Shown here: positions 17,238 to 25,628 of the stretch, in pieces
How the letters are laid out: each line of letters starts with the position of its first letter
Position numbering within the stretch: position 1 is the first letter of the stretch
From: Gordonia heveisoli
Lineage (GTDB): Bacteria; Actinomycetota; Actinomycetes; Mycobacteriales; Mycobacteriaceae
Length of the DNA: 64,000 nt
NCBI RefSeq assembly: GCF_030315745.1
Contig: NZ_JASXSH010000001.1
Location: 248,001 to 312,000 of the forward strand
Reading direction: 5' to 3'
Position numbers and translations under genes: made by a program
The notes under the pieces: generated by a model
Told to the model about the DNA's origin: nothing
The model's database searches: none
The model's input: only the letters and a program-made list of their open reading frames with translations

Positions 17238-18431
17238 TCAGCGCATCTCCCCCGCCCCGACGTAGGGGTACGGGGTCTTGAGCAGGTCACCGTCGGCGAA
17301 TCGGCCGAACCGGAAGTCCGTCTCCGGGATCCGCGGGTCACTGCTGCGACCGTCGACGACGAGGTCGGCGATCAGACCGCCGACCGCGGGCGAGATCTTG
17401 AATCCGTGACCGCTGAATCCGGCCGCGATGACAAGATTCTCCAACGGGCCGCGCGAGATGATCGGATTCCAGTCCGGGGTGACGTCGTAACAACCCGCGT
17501 AGCTGGCGGTGATCGCCGCCTCGGTGAGGTCGGGAAATCGGGTGCCCACCTTGTCGACGGTCAGGTCCACGAAGGCCTCGTCGGCCCGGTTCAGGTAGTT
17601 GTCCGGATCGGCGATCTCCAGTTCCGCGAGATCACTGTTGCCGAACAGGATCTCGCCGCGGACGTCGGGCCGGACGTACTGCAGCGACACCAGATCCGAG
17701 AACACCGGCACCGCGCCGAGATCGACGCCGGGGTCGATCATCACGATCTGCTCGCGATGCACCCGGATGGGTACGTCGACGCCGTGCTGAGCCAGCAGCG
17801 GGGCGGTCCACACCCCGGTCGCCACGACCACGGTATCGGCGAAAACACTACTGCCGTCGGCCAATCGCGCGCCGAGGACCCGATCGCCCTCGACGATCAG
17901 CTCGGTGACGGCGGTGCCCTGCCGGATCTTCACCCCGGCGGCCCGGGCGGAGGCGGCGAAGGCCTGTGCGGTCTGGTAGGCGTCGCCGTAGCCGCCGCGC
18001 TCCTCCCAGCCGAAGGCGGCGAACGGTTCGAGGTCGGCGGCCGGCCACAGACGGGCCACCTCGTCGGCGTCCATCTCCTCGGTCTGCACCCCGACGGCAC
18101 GTTGGGCGGCGAGGCTCTTCCGGAGGCTGTCGACATTGGCCGGCCCGACACCGACGACGTAGCCGGTCTGCCGGAACCCGATGTCGGTGCCGAAGATCTC
18201 CTCGGCCTTCTCGAAGACCTCCAGACCCACCGTCGCCATGGCGGCCAGCGAACTGACGCCGTAATGGCAGCGCACGATACCCGACGACTTGCCGGTCATC
18301 CCACCGCCGACGGTGTCCCGTTCGCAGACGATGACGTCGCTGATGCCACGCAGACTGAGCGCCCAGGCCGCGGCGACACCTTCGAGTCCGCCGCCGACGA
18401 TGAGGACCGAGGCACGGTCGGCGGGGCTCAC
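17238..18431 (-). CDS. FAD-dependent amine oxidoreductase (DAO/sarcosine oxidase beta-like)
   Basis: 397 residues. The dinucleotide fold SVLIVGGGLEGVAAAWALSL opens the protein, then CERDTVGGGMTGKSSGIVR, and the C-terminal FAD signature NLVIAAGFSGHGFKISPAVG. This matches the DAO family that oxidises N-methyl or secondary amino acids such as sarcosine, glycine or N-methylglutamate. GTG overlaps the TGA of the MgsC-like gene (GTGA). In the N-methylglutamate pathway the dehydrogenase is usually a four-subunit MgdABCD complex; here only one subunit is present, so either a monomeric oxidase does the job or the substrate differs. Confidence 0.82.
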   Translation of the reverse strand: MSPADRASVLIVGGGLEGVAAAWALSLRGISDVIVCERDTVGGGMTGKSSGIVRCHYGVSSLAAMATVGLEVFEKAEEIFGTDIGFRQTGYVVGVGPANVDSLRKSLAAQRAVGVQTEEMDADEVARLWPAADLEPFAAFGWEERGGYGDAYQTAQAFAASARAAGVKIRQGTAVTELIVEGDRVLGARLADGSSVFADTVVVATGVWTAPLLAQHGVDVPIRVHREQIVMIDPGVDLGAVPVFSDLVSLQYVRPDVRGEILFGNSDLAELEIADPDNYLNRADEAFVDLTVDKVGTRFPDLTEAAITASYAGCYDVTPDWNPIISRGPLENLVIAAGFSGHGFKISPAVGGLIADLVVDGRSSDPRIPETDFRFGRFADGDLLKTPYPYVGAGEMR

Positions 18432-19783
18432 CGTCCGCTCCCCGGGATCCACGAGGTGCCTGCCATCGGGACGCGGGCCATCGCCGCAGCCTCGATCGAG
18501 ATCGCCACCAGGTCTTCGGGTTCGAGATGCTGGAGATGAGCCTTGCCGCAGGCACGGGCGATGGTCTGCGCCTCCATGGTCATCACGCGCAGGAAGTTCG
18601 CGAGACGACGGCCACCGTCGATGGGATCGAAACGCGCGGACAGTTCCGGGTCCTGGGTGGTGATACCGGCCGGATCGCGACCGTCCTGGAAGTCGTCGTA
18701 GTAGCCCGCGGCCGATCCGAGTTTGGCGTATTCGTCGGCGTAGCGAGGATCGTTGTCGCCCAACGCGATCAGCGCGGCCGTTCCGATCGCGACCGCATCG
18801 GCGCCGAGTGCCATCGCCTTGGCGACGTCGGCGCCGTTGCGGATGCCGCCGGAGACGATCAACTGCACAGTGTCCTTCCCCGCACCGCAACCACGGTGAA
18901 CACCCAACTCCTGCAGGGCCTGGACCGCCTGCGGGATGGCCGCGAGGGTCGGGATGCCGACGTGTTCGATGAACACCTCCTGGGTGGCGGCGGTGCCACC
19001 CTGCATGCCGTCGACGACCACCACGTCGGCTCCCGAATGCACGGCGAGCTTGACGTCGTAGTAGGTGCGGCTCGCGCCGACCTTGACGTAGATGGGCTTC
19101 TCCCAGTCGGTGATCTCCCGCAGTTCGTTGATCTTGATCGCGAGGTCGTCGGGCCCGGTCCAGTCCGGGTGGCGGCAGGCGCTGCGCTGATCGATGCCCT
19201 GCGGCAGGGTGCGCATCGCGGCGACACGTTCGGAGATCTTCTGCCCCAGCAACATTCCGCCGCCGCCCGGTTTTGCCCCCTGCCCCAGCACCACCTCGAT
19301 CGCGTCGGCCTTGCGCAGGTCGTCGGGGTTCATTCCGTACCGCGACGGGAGATACTGGTAGACAAGGTTCTTCGACTGTCCGCGCTCTTCCGGCGTCATA
19401 CCGCCGTCGCCGGTGGTCGTCGACGTGCCGACCTCCGAAGCGCCGCGACCGAGCGCCTCCTTCGCCCCCGCCGACAACGCGCCGAAGCTCATACCCGCGA
19501 TGGTGACCGGGGTGTCAAGTTGCAACGGGAACTTCGCATTCCGGGCGCCCAGGGTGACCTCGGTCCCGCAGCGTTCCCGGTAGCCCTCCAGCGGATACCG
19601 GGACATCGACGCACCAAGGAAGAGCAGGTCGTCGAAGTGCGGCAGCTTGCGCTTGGCTCCCCACCCGCGGATGTCGTAGACGCCGGTGTCGGCGGCCTTC
19701 TGGATGGCGGCGATGGTGGTGCGGTCAAAGGTGGCGGACTCACGCAGTCCGCGCTGCTCGACGCCGAGGTGATCGGTGCTCAT
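18428..19783 (-). CDS. FMN-binding glutamate synthase-like protein (MgsC/GlxD type), lacking 3Fe-4S cysteines
   Basis: 451 residues corresponding to the central and FMN domains of glutamate synthase: ISFGALSAGA-type motif (MSFGALSAGAKEALGRGA), TGDGGMTPEERGQSKNLVYQ, GQGAKPGGGGMLLGQKIS, and the FMN barrel VKVGASRTYYDVKLAVHSGAD. The C-x5-C-x4-C cluster site expected before ITTQDPEL is absent: between ALIALGDNDPRY and ITTQDPEL there is no cysteine. With MgsA- and MgsB-like partners it should form a split glutamate synthase or N-methylglutamate synthase. Start follows AAGGA. Confidence 0.85.
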   Translation of the reverse strand: MSTDHLGVEQRGLRESATFDRTTIAAIQKAADTGVYDIRGWGAKRKLPHFDDLLFLGASMSRYPLEGYRERCGTEVTLGARNAKFPLQLDTPVTIAGMSFGALSAGAKEALGRGASEVGTSTTTGDGGMTPEERGQSKNLVYQYLPSRYGMNPDDLRKADAIEVVLGQGAKPGGGGMLLGQKISERVAAMRTLPQGIDQRSACRHPDWTGPDDLAIKINELREITDWEKPIYVKVGASRTYYDVKLAVHSGADVVVVDGMQGGTAATQEVFIEHVGIPTLAAIPQAVQALQELGVHRGCGAGKDTVQLIVSGGIRNGADVAKAMALGADAVAIGTAALIALGDNDPRYADEYAKLGSAAGYYDDFQDGRDPAGITTQDPELSARFDPIDGGRRLANFLRVMTMEAQTIARACGKAHLQHLEPEDLVAISIEAAAMARVPMAGTSWIPGSGR

Positions 19784-19813
19784 CGTGGTGTCCTTCCGTT
19801 CAGGGGATTCGGG

Positions 19814-20554
19814 TCAGTAGGCGGCGGAGTTGTCCACGTGGAAGTGGTAGAGCTCGCGTGCCGACCCATAGCGGGTGTAGGTGGACGGGTCGTCGTCGAC
19901 GAAGCCTGCGGCCTTGAGCAGACCAGCCAGTTCGTCGAGATGTTCGGCGCGCATCGGTTTGGCGACGCAGTCGGCGCCCAGGGAAGCGACATCGCCGCGC
20001 ACGTAGAGTCGGGTCTCGTAGATCGAATCGCCGAGTCCGTGTCCGGCATCACCCCGGATGACCATGCGGCCGGCCTGGGCCATGAAGGCGCTGCTGTGGC
20101 CGACGTTGCCGCCGACGACGATGTCGACACCCTTCATCGAGATGCCGCAGCGGGCGGCCGCATCACCCTCGATGACGAGCAGCCCACCGTGGGCGGTGGC
20201 CCCGGCCGACTGGGACGCATTGCCCTTGACCACCACGGTGCCACTCATCATGTTCTCGGCGACGCCGGTGCCCGCGCTTCCGTTGATGGTCACCTCGGCC
20301 TGCTGGTTCATCCCGGCCGCGTAGTAGCCGACATGCCCGTTGATAGTGATCTTCACCGGTGCGTTCACCCCGGCGGCGACGCTGTGGGCACCGGCCGGAT
20401 TGTCGATGACGATCTCGCCGGAGATATCGCCATGCAGAGCCGAATTCATCTCCCGCAGCGCGGTATTCGCCAGGTCGAAGTGCATCTGCGCTACCCCGTT
20501 CGATTCGGTTTCGGTCATCTCGGTCAGTGATCGGGTATCGGTCAGCGTGTCCAC
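19814..20554 (-). CDS. GXGXG-domain protein (MgsB/GlxC type), glutamate synthase alpha-like
   Basis: 246 residues forming a right-handed beta-helix with repeated Gly pairs: GHVGYYAAGMNQQ, GSAGTGVAENMMSGTVVV, GNVGHSSAFMAQAGRMVI, GDAGHGLGD. This is the domain that in glutamate synthase spaces the amidotransferase from the FMN barrel. The GTG start overlaps the end of the MgsA-like gene by 13 nt; ATG at 20518 is an alternative. Confidence 0.85.
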   Translation of the reverse strand: MDTLTDTRSLTEMTETESNGVAQMHFDLANTALREMNSALHGDISGEIVIDNPAGAHSVAAGVNAPVKITINGHVGYYAAGMNQQAEVTINGSAGTGVAENMMSGTVVVKGNASQSAGATAHGGLLVIEGDAAARCGISMKGVDIVVGGNVGHSSAFMAQAGRMVIRGDAGHGLGDSIYETRLYVRGDVASLGADCVAKPMRAEHLDELAGLLKAAGFVDDDPSTYTRYGSARELYHFHVDNSAAY

Positions 20555-21438
20555 GCGTACACCACCTCGGGTTCGGGTTCCCAGATCCGGGCGTCGGCGA
20601 CGCCGGGCAGATGCGCCAGGGCGCGGTACTCGCTGGCCATGGCCACCCAGTCGGGGGTCTCGGCGATGACCGCAGGCTTACAGGCGATCGCATCGCGGAC
20701 CACCGCGAACGAGTCACGGTTGGAGACGACCAGCGTGTAGAAGCCGTCGAAGGTGGCGCACACCTCCTTGAGTGCGGTCTCCACGTCCTTGCCGTTGGCC
20801 AGTTCGCGCGCGACGAAACGGGCACCCACCTCGGTGTCGTTCTCGCTGTCGAAGACGATGCCGTCGGCCTGGAGTTCGCGGCGGATGGTGGCGTGATTGG
20901 CGAAGGAGCCGTTGTGCACCAGGCACTGTTGGGGACCGACTGCGTACGGGTGGGCCCCGGACGGGGTGACCGCCGATTCGGTGGCCATCCGGGTGTGTCC
21001 CACTCCCTGCCAGCCCGCCGCCTGCTCGAGCCCCCAGGAGCTCGCCAGATCACGCGGGGTGCCAACACCTTTGAGGACGGTGAGGTCGTTACCGAAACCC
21101 GCCACGAGTACCTCGGGGTAGACCGAGCGCGCCGCGGCCAGCAGCGTCTCCGAGTCCAGCGCCGCCGACAGCACCAGGGTCGCGTCGACCATCTGCGCGG
21201 TCACCTCGGAACCCGCTGCGTCGCTGATCGCGGTGGCTACCGCGACCGGGTCGAGATCGGCCGTCAGCAGGGTGACACAGCCGTGCCCGGCGGGAACCCA
21301 GCCGGGGTTGCCATAGACGGCGATGCCGGCCGAATCGGCGCCGCGGTCCTGCATCTCGCCGAGCATGCCGCTCAGCAACTCGCCGAGACGGGGATAGAGA
21401 TCGGGGTTGCGCAGATGCAACCCGACGATTCCACACAT
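20542..21438 (-). CDS. Class II glutamine amidotransferase (MgsA/GlxB type)
   Basis: 298 residues beginning MCGIVGLHL, so the nucleophilic cysteine is exposed after Met removal. RGADSAGIAVYG and HNGSFANHATIRRELQ match the glutamine site of class II (Ntn) amidotransferases. It supplies ammonia, or in N-methylglutamate synthase handles the gamma-glutamyl amide, to the MgsB/MgsC-like partners. AAAGG lies 8 nt before the ATG. Confidence 0.88.
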   Translation of the reverse strand: MCGIVGLHLRNPDLYPRLGELLSGMLGEMQDRGADSAGIAVYGNPGWVPAGHGCVTLLTADLDPVAVATAISDAAGSEVTAQMVDATLVLSAALDSETLLAAARSVYPEVLVAGFGNDLTVLKGVGTPRDLASSWGLEQAAGWQGVGHTRMATESAVTPSGAHPYAVGPQQCLVHNGSFANHATIRRELQADGIVFDSENDTEVGARFVARELANGKDVETALKEVCATFDGFYTLVVSNRDSFAVVRDAIACKPAVIAETPDWVAMASEYRALAHLPGVADARIWEPEPEVVYAWTR

Positions 21439-21469
21439 GGTGATTGCCTTTCTCTTGCAGTCGAAATGG

Positions 21470-22828
21470 TCAGAAGGCCGTCAGATACTTGTCGATCTCC
21501 CACGGCGTGACAGCCGCGTGCCAGGAGAAGAACTCCTCCCGCTTGAGACCGGAGAAGTACTGTGCGACCGTCTGTTTGCCCTCGGGCCAGTCGGTGGGCA
21601 GCGCTGCGTCGAGTACGCCGGTCACGACCGGATCGGCCTCGAATGCCTCGACCGCGTGCAGCAGGGTCAACGGGAGCGCACCGATGTGAGCCGGGCAGGA
21701 GCCGAGCGTCCCGGGATCGAGACTGCGCTTGATGCCGTCCAGTCCCGCGCCCAGCGCGGCGGCGACCGCCAGATACGGGTTGGCCGAACCGTCACCACCG
21801 CGCAGTTCCGCACGCTGATCGTCGGGGATCCGCACGTAGTGGGTGCGATCGTTGCCGCCGTACGTAGGCAGCCGTGGCGCCCAGGAGGCACCCGACCGGG
21901 TGGCGGTGGCTCCGGTTCGCTTGTACGAGTTGACCGTCGGCGCCATCACCGCCTGCAGCGCACCGGCGTGTTCGAGGATGCCGCCGACGAAGCCGTACGC
22001 GGTCGGCGACAGGTCGAGTCCACGGGCGTCCTCACCGGCCGTCCCGGGGAAGACCGGGGTGCCCGCCGAGGTCAGCGACATGTGCAGATGCAGACCGGAT
22101 CCGGTCCGCTCGGCGAACGGTTTGGGCATGAAGGAGGCGATCATCCCGCGTTCGGCGGCGATCGTCGAGATGAGGTAGCGCAGCGTGATGACCCGATCGG
22201 CGGTGGTCAGCGCGTCGGAGTAGGCGAAGTTCTGCTCGAACTGTCCGTTGCCGTCCTCGTGGTCGTTGGCGTAGTTGGCCCAACCGAGTTCGTTCATCGC
22301 GGTGGACACCGCGGTGAGGTGTTCGTACATGCGGGTCAGGCCGTGGACGTCATAACAGGGCTGGTCCGCGGCGTCGGCGTCGTCGGCGATCGACAACCCA
22401 CCGTCGGCGCCCCGCTTGACCAGGAAGTACTCGACTTCGGCGCCCACCCACGGCTCGAAGCCGGCGTCGGAGGCAGCGGCGATCATCGATCGCAGAATGT
22501 TGCGCGGCGCGAAAGGCCACGGCTTGCCCTCGACGTGAGGGTCGCAGTGCACGATCGCCAGGCCTTCTTTGATGAAGGGAACCGGAAGGAACGAAGCCGG
22601 ATCCGGGACCGCCACGAGATCAGGGTCCCGCGGTTCCTGGCCGATGGCCCCTACCGCGTAGCCGGCGAAACCAACTCCGTCGGTGGCCAATTCGTCGACG
22701 GCCTCGACCGGGACCAGCTTGGCGCACGGCTTGCCGCGCAGGTCGACGAACATGGCCAGGATGAACTTCGTGCCATTCGCCGCACAGAGTTCGGCGAGGT
22801 CTGTGGACTTCTCGGGGGAATCACTCAT
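21470..22828 (-). CDS. Type III glutamine synthetase family protein (GlnT / gamma-glutamylmethylamide synthetase-like)
   Basis: 452 residues. Synthetase landmarks: GAEVEYFLVKRG, NDHEDGNGQFEQNFAY (metal and glutamate site), GSGLHLHMSLTS, and APTVNSYKR near the ATP loop, then NRTHYVRIP-like and ELRGGDGSANPYLAVAAAL. The last resembles the NPY motif of GlnA. Homologues make glutamine or ligate methylamine and other amines to glutamate. The ATG at 22828 is chosen because GGAG lies 6 nt upstream; ATG 22840 would add 4 residues. First gene of the downstream transcription unit. Confidence 0.88.
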   Translation of the reverse strand: MSDSPEKSTDLAELCAANGTKFILAMFVDLRGKPCAKLVPVEAVDELATDGVGFAGYAVGAIGQEPRDPDLVAVPDPASFLPVPFIKEGLAIVHCDPHVEGKPWPFAPRNILRSMIAAASDAGFEPWVGAEVEYFLVKRGADGGLSIADDADAADQPCYDVHGLTRMYEHLTAVSTAMNELGWANYANDHEDGNGQFEQNFAYSDALTTADRVITLRYLISTIAAERGMIASFMPKPFAERTGSGLHLHMSLTSAGTPVFPGTAGEDARGLDLSPTAYGFVGGILEHAGALQAVMAPTVNSYKRTGATATRSGASWAPRLPTYGGNDRTHYVRIPDDQRAELRGGDGSANPYLAVAAALGAGLDGIKRSLDPGTLGSCPAHIGALPLTLLHAVEAFEADPVVTGVLDAALPTDWPEGKQTVAQYFSGLKREEFFSWHAAVTPWEIDKYLTAF

Positions 22829-22878
22829 GGCGGGCTCCATGTGGTTGGGTGATGCGATTCGGGGCAGTAGCGTCGGGG

Positions 22879-22970
22879 GTAGACATCCGGCCCACGATCG
22901 GCGTGGCCACTGGTCGCGGTGCCACCGCCGGTGTTTACTGTTGTGAGCTTTTGTCTACTAATAGTAGACA
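22879..22970. promoter_or_regulatory. Perfect 19-bp palindrome and half-site in the glnT-like promoter
   Basis: TGTCTACT-AAT-AGTAGACA (22952-22970) is a perfect 8+3+8 palindrome. A second GTAGACA half-site is at 22879-22885. Both lie between the proposed GlnR-like site and the glnT-like start, where a repressor would act; the XRE-cupin protein is the obvious candidate. Confidence 0.65.
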
Positions 22971-22978
22971 TGGCCTCT

Positions 22979-22994
22979 GTTTCCGCGCTGTTAA
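22979..22994 (-). promoter_or_regulatory. GlnR-like site upstream of the glnT-like operon
   Basis: Minus strand reads TTAAC-N6-GAAAC, one mismatch from the actinobacterial GlnR half-site pair GTnAC-N6-GAAAC. It lies just upstream of the palindrome, an activator-like position. Confidence 0.45.
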
Positions 22995-23071
22995 GCAATG
23001 GTGAGATGCCGGTTTCGATTGCCCCACCCCTGGAGCCAGCGCCCCACCGGCATCAATCCACCCACACGAGC

Positions 23072-23110
23072 GACGACGGGGACCCACCTCGCCGGTGGGT
23101 CCCCGTCGTC
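23072..23110 (-). terminator. Strong terminator of the amt-containing operon
   Basis: A perfect 17-bp inverted repeat with arms GACGACGGGGACCCACC and GGTGGGTCCCCGTCGTC and a 5-nt loop begins 28 nt after the amt stop. It separates two transcription units of the amine cluster. Confidence 0.85.
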
Positions 23111-23137
23111 ATCATGGTGATACGGCCTGCGCTCGAT

Positions 23138-24529
23138 TCATCGCGGCGGGACCGGTGCCACAGCTTCCTTCTGCGCCGTACGGGGTTCCGCGAGTTGGCG
23201 TTCCACCGCTTCGGCGGCACGAGCGGGCGACATCCCGGACAGACCGGCGTGGCCGACACTCGCGGCCGGGATCTCGTACGCGGTCTCGGCGTGCAGCACC
23301 GGGTCGAGTCCGGTGATCTCGGTTTCCTCGTCCACGCGCAGCCCCATCGTCTTGTCGATCGCCTTGGCGATCAGCCAGGTGACCACGAAGGAGTAGGTGC
23401 AGGTGATGACGATGCCCGCGAGTTCACGCCACAGGATCGCGATGTCGCCGCCGAAGAGGATGCCCTGCACACCAGCCGGGGCCGATTCCGCGGCGAACAA
23501 CACGATGCACAGCGTGCCGACGATTCCGCCGACACCGTGGACGGCGAACGCGTCGAGCGTGTCGTCGACCTTGAGCTTGGACTTGAAGCTGAGCAGTAGG
23601 GCGACGACCGCCGCGGCCAGGATGCCGACCATGAGCGCACCCAGCGGGGTCATGGTGTTGGCCGACGGGGTGATGCCGACGAGACCCGCCACCGCACCGG
23701 TGATCAGTCCGAGCGAGGTGACGTGACCTTCCCGCCAGCGTTCGATGACGCAGAAGCCGATCATGCCCGAACAGCCGGCGAGCAGCGTGTTCAAGATGAC
23801 GACCTGGGTCAGGAAGCTGGCGCCGAGCGCGCAACTGCCGTTGAACCCGAACCAGCCGAACCACAGGATGCCACCGCCGAGCAGGGCCATCGGCACGTTG
23901 TTCGGACGCTCCATGCGCCGACGGCGGGCTCCGAGGGCGACCGCCAGCGCGAGCGCCGCGACACCGGAGTTCATATGCACCGCGGTACCGCCGGCGTAAT
24001 CGTGGATCTTGATGTCGTTGACCAGGAATCCGCCCTCGTAGCCATCGGCGTCGACGGCGAACACCGAGTGCGCGACCGGGAAGTAGACCAGGGTCAACCA
24101 GATCGGTGCGAACACCAGCCAGGCGGTGAACTTCATCCGTCCGGCGGCACCGCTGGCCACGATGGCGATCGTGATGGCCGCGAACAGGATGAACCACGCA
24201 GTGAAATACAGGGTCTGCGTGGTGCCCGACCCGTCGTCGGCCATGAAGTCGTTCATGCCGAGATAGTCCACCGGGTTGCCGATGATCCCCCAGCCGCCCA
24301 CCGTGGGCCCGGACACCAGTCCATAGCCGAAGAGCACGTACAGGACTGCGGTGATGCCGAGGGTGCTGAGCACCATCGTCATCACATTCAGCACATTGCG
24401 AGACCCGACCATGCCGCCGTAGAAGAAGGCCAGGCCCGGAAACATGAGTAGGACGAAGACGAATGCCGCGAGCATCCACGCCAGGTCGGCGTTCGCAGCG
24501 ATGACCGGTTCCATGATTGCGGTCCCCAT
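23138..24529 (-). CDS. amt: Ammonium transporter (Amt/MEP family)
   Basis: 463 residues, about 11 membrane helices. Family signatures GLAFFYGGMVGSRNVLN, DYAGGTAVHMNSGVAALALA (first pore histidine region), GWFGFNGSCALGASF and FAVHGVGGIVGTL (twin pore histidine) are intact. The C-terminal tail is longer than usual and Ala/Glu-rich. It imports ammonium (possibly methylammonium). ATG 24529 is favoured; ATG 24514 is possible. It is the last gene of the upstream unit, consistent with nitrogen control. Confidence 0.9.
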   Translation of the reverse strand: MGTAIMEPVIAANADLAWMLAAFVFVLLMFPGLAFFYGGMVGSRNVLNVMTMVLSTLGITAVLYVLFGYGLVSGPTVGGWGIIGNPVDYLGMNDFMADDGSGTTQTLYFTAWFILFAAITIAIVASGAAGRMKFTAWLVFAPIWLTLVYFPVAHSVFAVDADGYEGGFLVNDIKIHDYAGGTAVHMNSGVAALALAVALGARRRRMERPNNVPMALLGGGILWFGWFGFNGSCALGASFLTQVVILNTLLAGCSGMIGFCVIERWREGHVTSLGLITGAVAGLVGITPSANTMTPLGALMVGILAAAVVALLLSFKSKLKVDDTLDAFAVHGVGGIVGTLCIVLFAAESAPAGVQGILFGGDIAILWRELAGIVITCTYSFVVTWLIAKAIDKTMGLRVDEETEITGLDPVLHAETAYEIPAASVGHAGLSGMSPARAAEAVERQLAEPRTAQKEAVAPVPPR

Positions 24530-24569
24530 TTCTTTCGCAGAGCGGTGAGCGATTGGTGGCGGCCGGGCG

Positions 24570-25628
24570 TCATTGCCCGCGGAGGTAGGCGACGACATTG
24601 TCGCGATAGTCGAGAAAACCCTTGTAAGCAGCGATATCCGGATCCAGTGCCTCGATCACGGTGGCCAGCTGCGCAGCCCATTCCGGTACTCGCCGAACGT
24701 CCTCCAGCGATGCCATGAACGTACGGATGTTGAAGGTAACAGCTCCCGAGGCCGGCAGCCGGATGAAGTGTTCGAGCTCGATCCGCAGCCGCGCACGTCC
24801 GTAGTCACCGTCGGCGACCATGCGGGCGATGTCTCCCGACCATTCCGGGAGGGTTTCGAGGCTGACGTCGAGTTTGTGCGAATCCGACGCGGAGAGAGTC
24901 CAATTCACCCGCCGGTACACCTGATCGGGCGCCAGCCTGCGCAGGAACTGTTCAGCCCGGGCGACCACACCGTCGCGGATCAGCCCGGGGACCGGAGCGT
25001 GAATCTCGTACATGTCCATGCCGACGTCGAAGGCCACCGACCAGGCCGCGGCGAAGGTCACCACACCGGCGTCGAAGTAGAGCCTGCCGTCTCGTTCGAC
25101 GACGAGTAGCAGATCGTCGGGGACCTCGCGGGCCAGGAACTCCAGCGGCCCACCCGGCAGCGACGCCGAATCGCCGACGGTGAACTCCTGGTCGGTACCC
25201 AGAAGGTCATTGCGCCAACGGAATCGGCGATCGCCGAACTCGTCGAGATGCATCACGTCGGGGTAGTCGCAGGACAGGTCGCGCAAGTAGTACAGCAGCA
25301 GATCCCAGCAGGCGACCTCCATACCGGGCCGGACCCGAACCCGGGACGGGTCGGCATCGAGGACCCGACGACGTTCGGCCATGTACAGCGGATACTCCGC
25401 ACCACCGAGGTCGACGAGATGGCCGCCCCACTCCCCCGCCCGGGTGCTGCGCGCCATGCGCGCGGGTTCGACATTCACCGAGTAGTCGAAGACCGCGAGG
25501 TCGTCGGGGAAGGGCCACGGCAGATTCGCCAGATGGTCGACCGGCGCACTCAGCCGGGACATCGCCGCCGGGGTTGGGTGGTCGGGGGTCACCGGGATGA
25601 CGGTCACATGATCTGGTGCGAGAGTCAC
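24570..25628 (-). CDS. DUF3445 protein: haem-dependent oxidative N-demethylase catalytic (alpha) subunit, copy 1
   Basis: 352 residues. The segments PWPFPDDLAVFDYSVNVEPARM, RFRWRNDLLGT, VTFAAAWSVAFDVGMDMYEIHAPVPG and YRRVNWTLSAS match the DUF3445 family, whose members include dimethylamine monooxygenase DmmD and the PAS-fold haem subunit of oxidative N-demethylase. It would oxidise a methylated amine to formaldehyde and the lower amine, using electrons from the reductase. GTG start overlaps the TGA of reductase 1 (GTGA). Unlike copy 2 it has no DmmA-like extension. Confidence 0.82.
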   Translation of the reverse strand: MTLAPDHVTVIPVTPDHPTPAAMSRLSAPVDHLANLPWPFPDDLAVFDYSVNVEPARMARSTRAGEWGGHLVDLGGAEYPLYMAERRRVLDADPSRVRVRPGMEVACWDLLLYYLRDLSCDYPDVMHLDEFGDRRFRWRNDLLGTDQEFTVGDSASLPGGPLEFLAREVPDDLLLVVERDGRLYFDAGVVTFAAAWSVAFDVGMDMYEIHAPVPGLIRDGVVARAEQFLRRLAPDQVYRRVNWTLSASDSHKLDVSLETLPEWSGDIARMVADGDYGRARLRIELEHFIRLPASGAVTFNIRTFMASLEDVRRVPEWAAQLATVIEALDPDIAAYKGFLDYRDNVVAYLRGQ

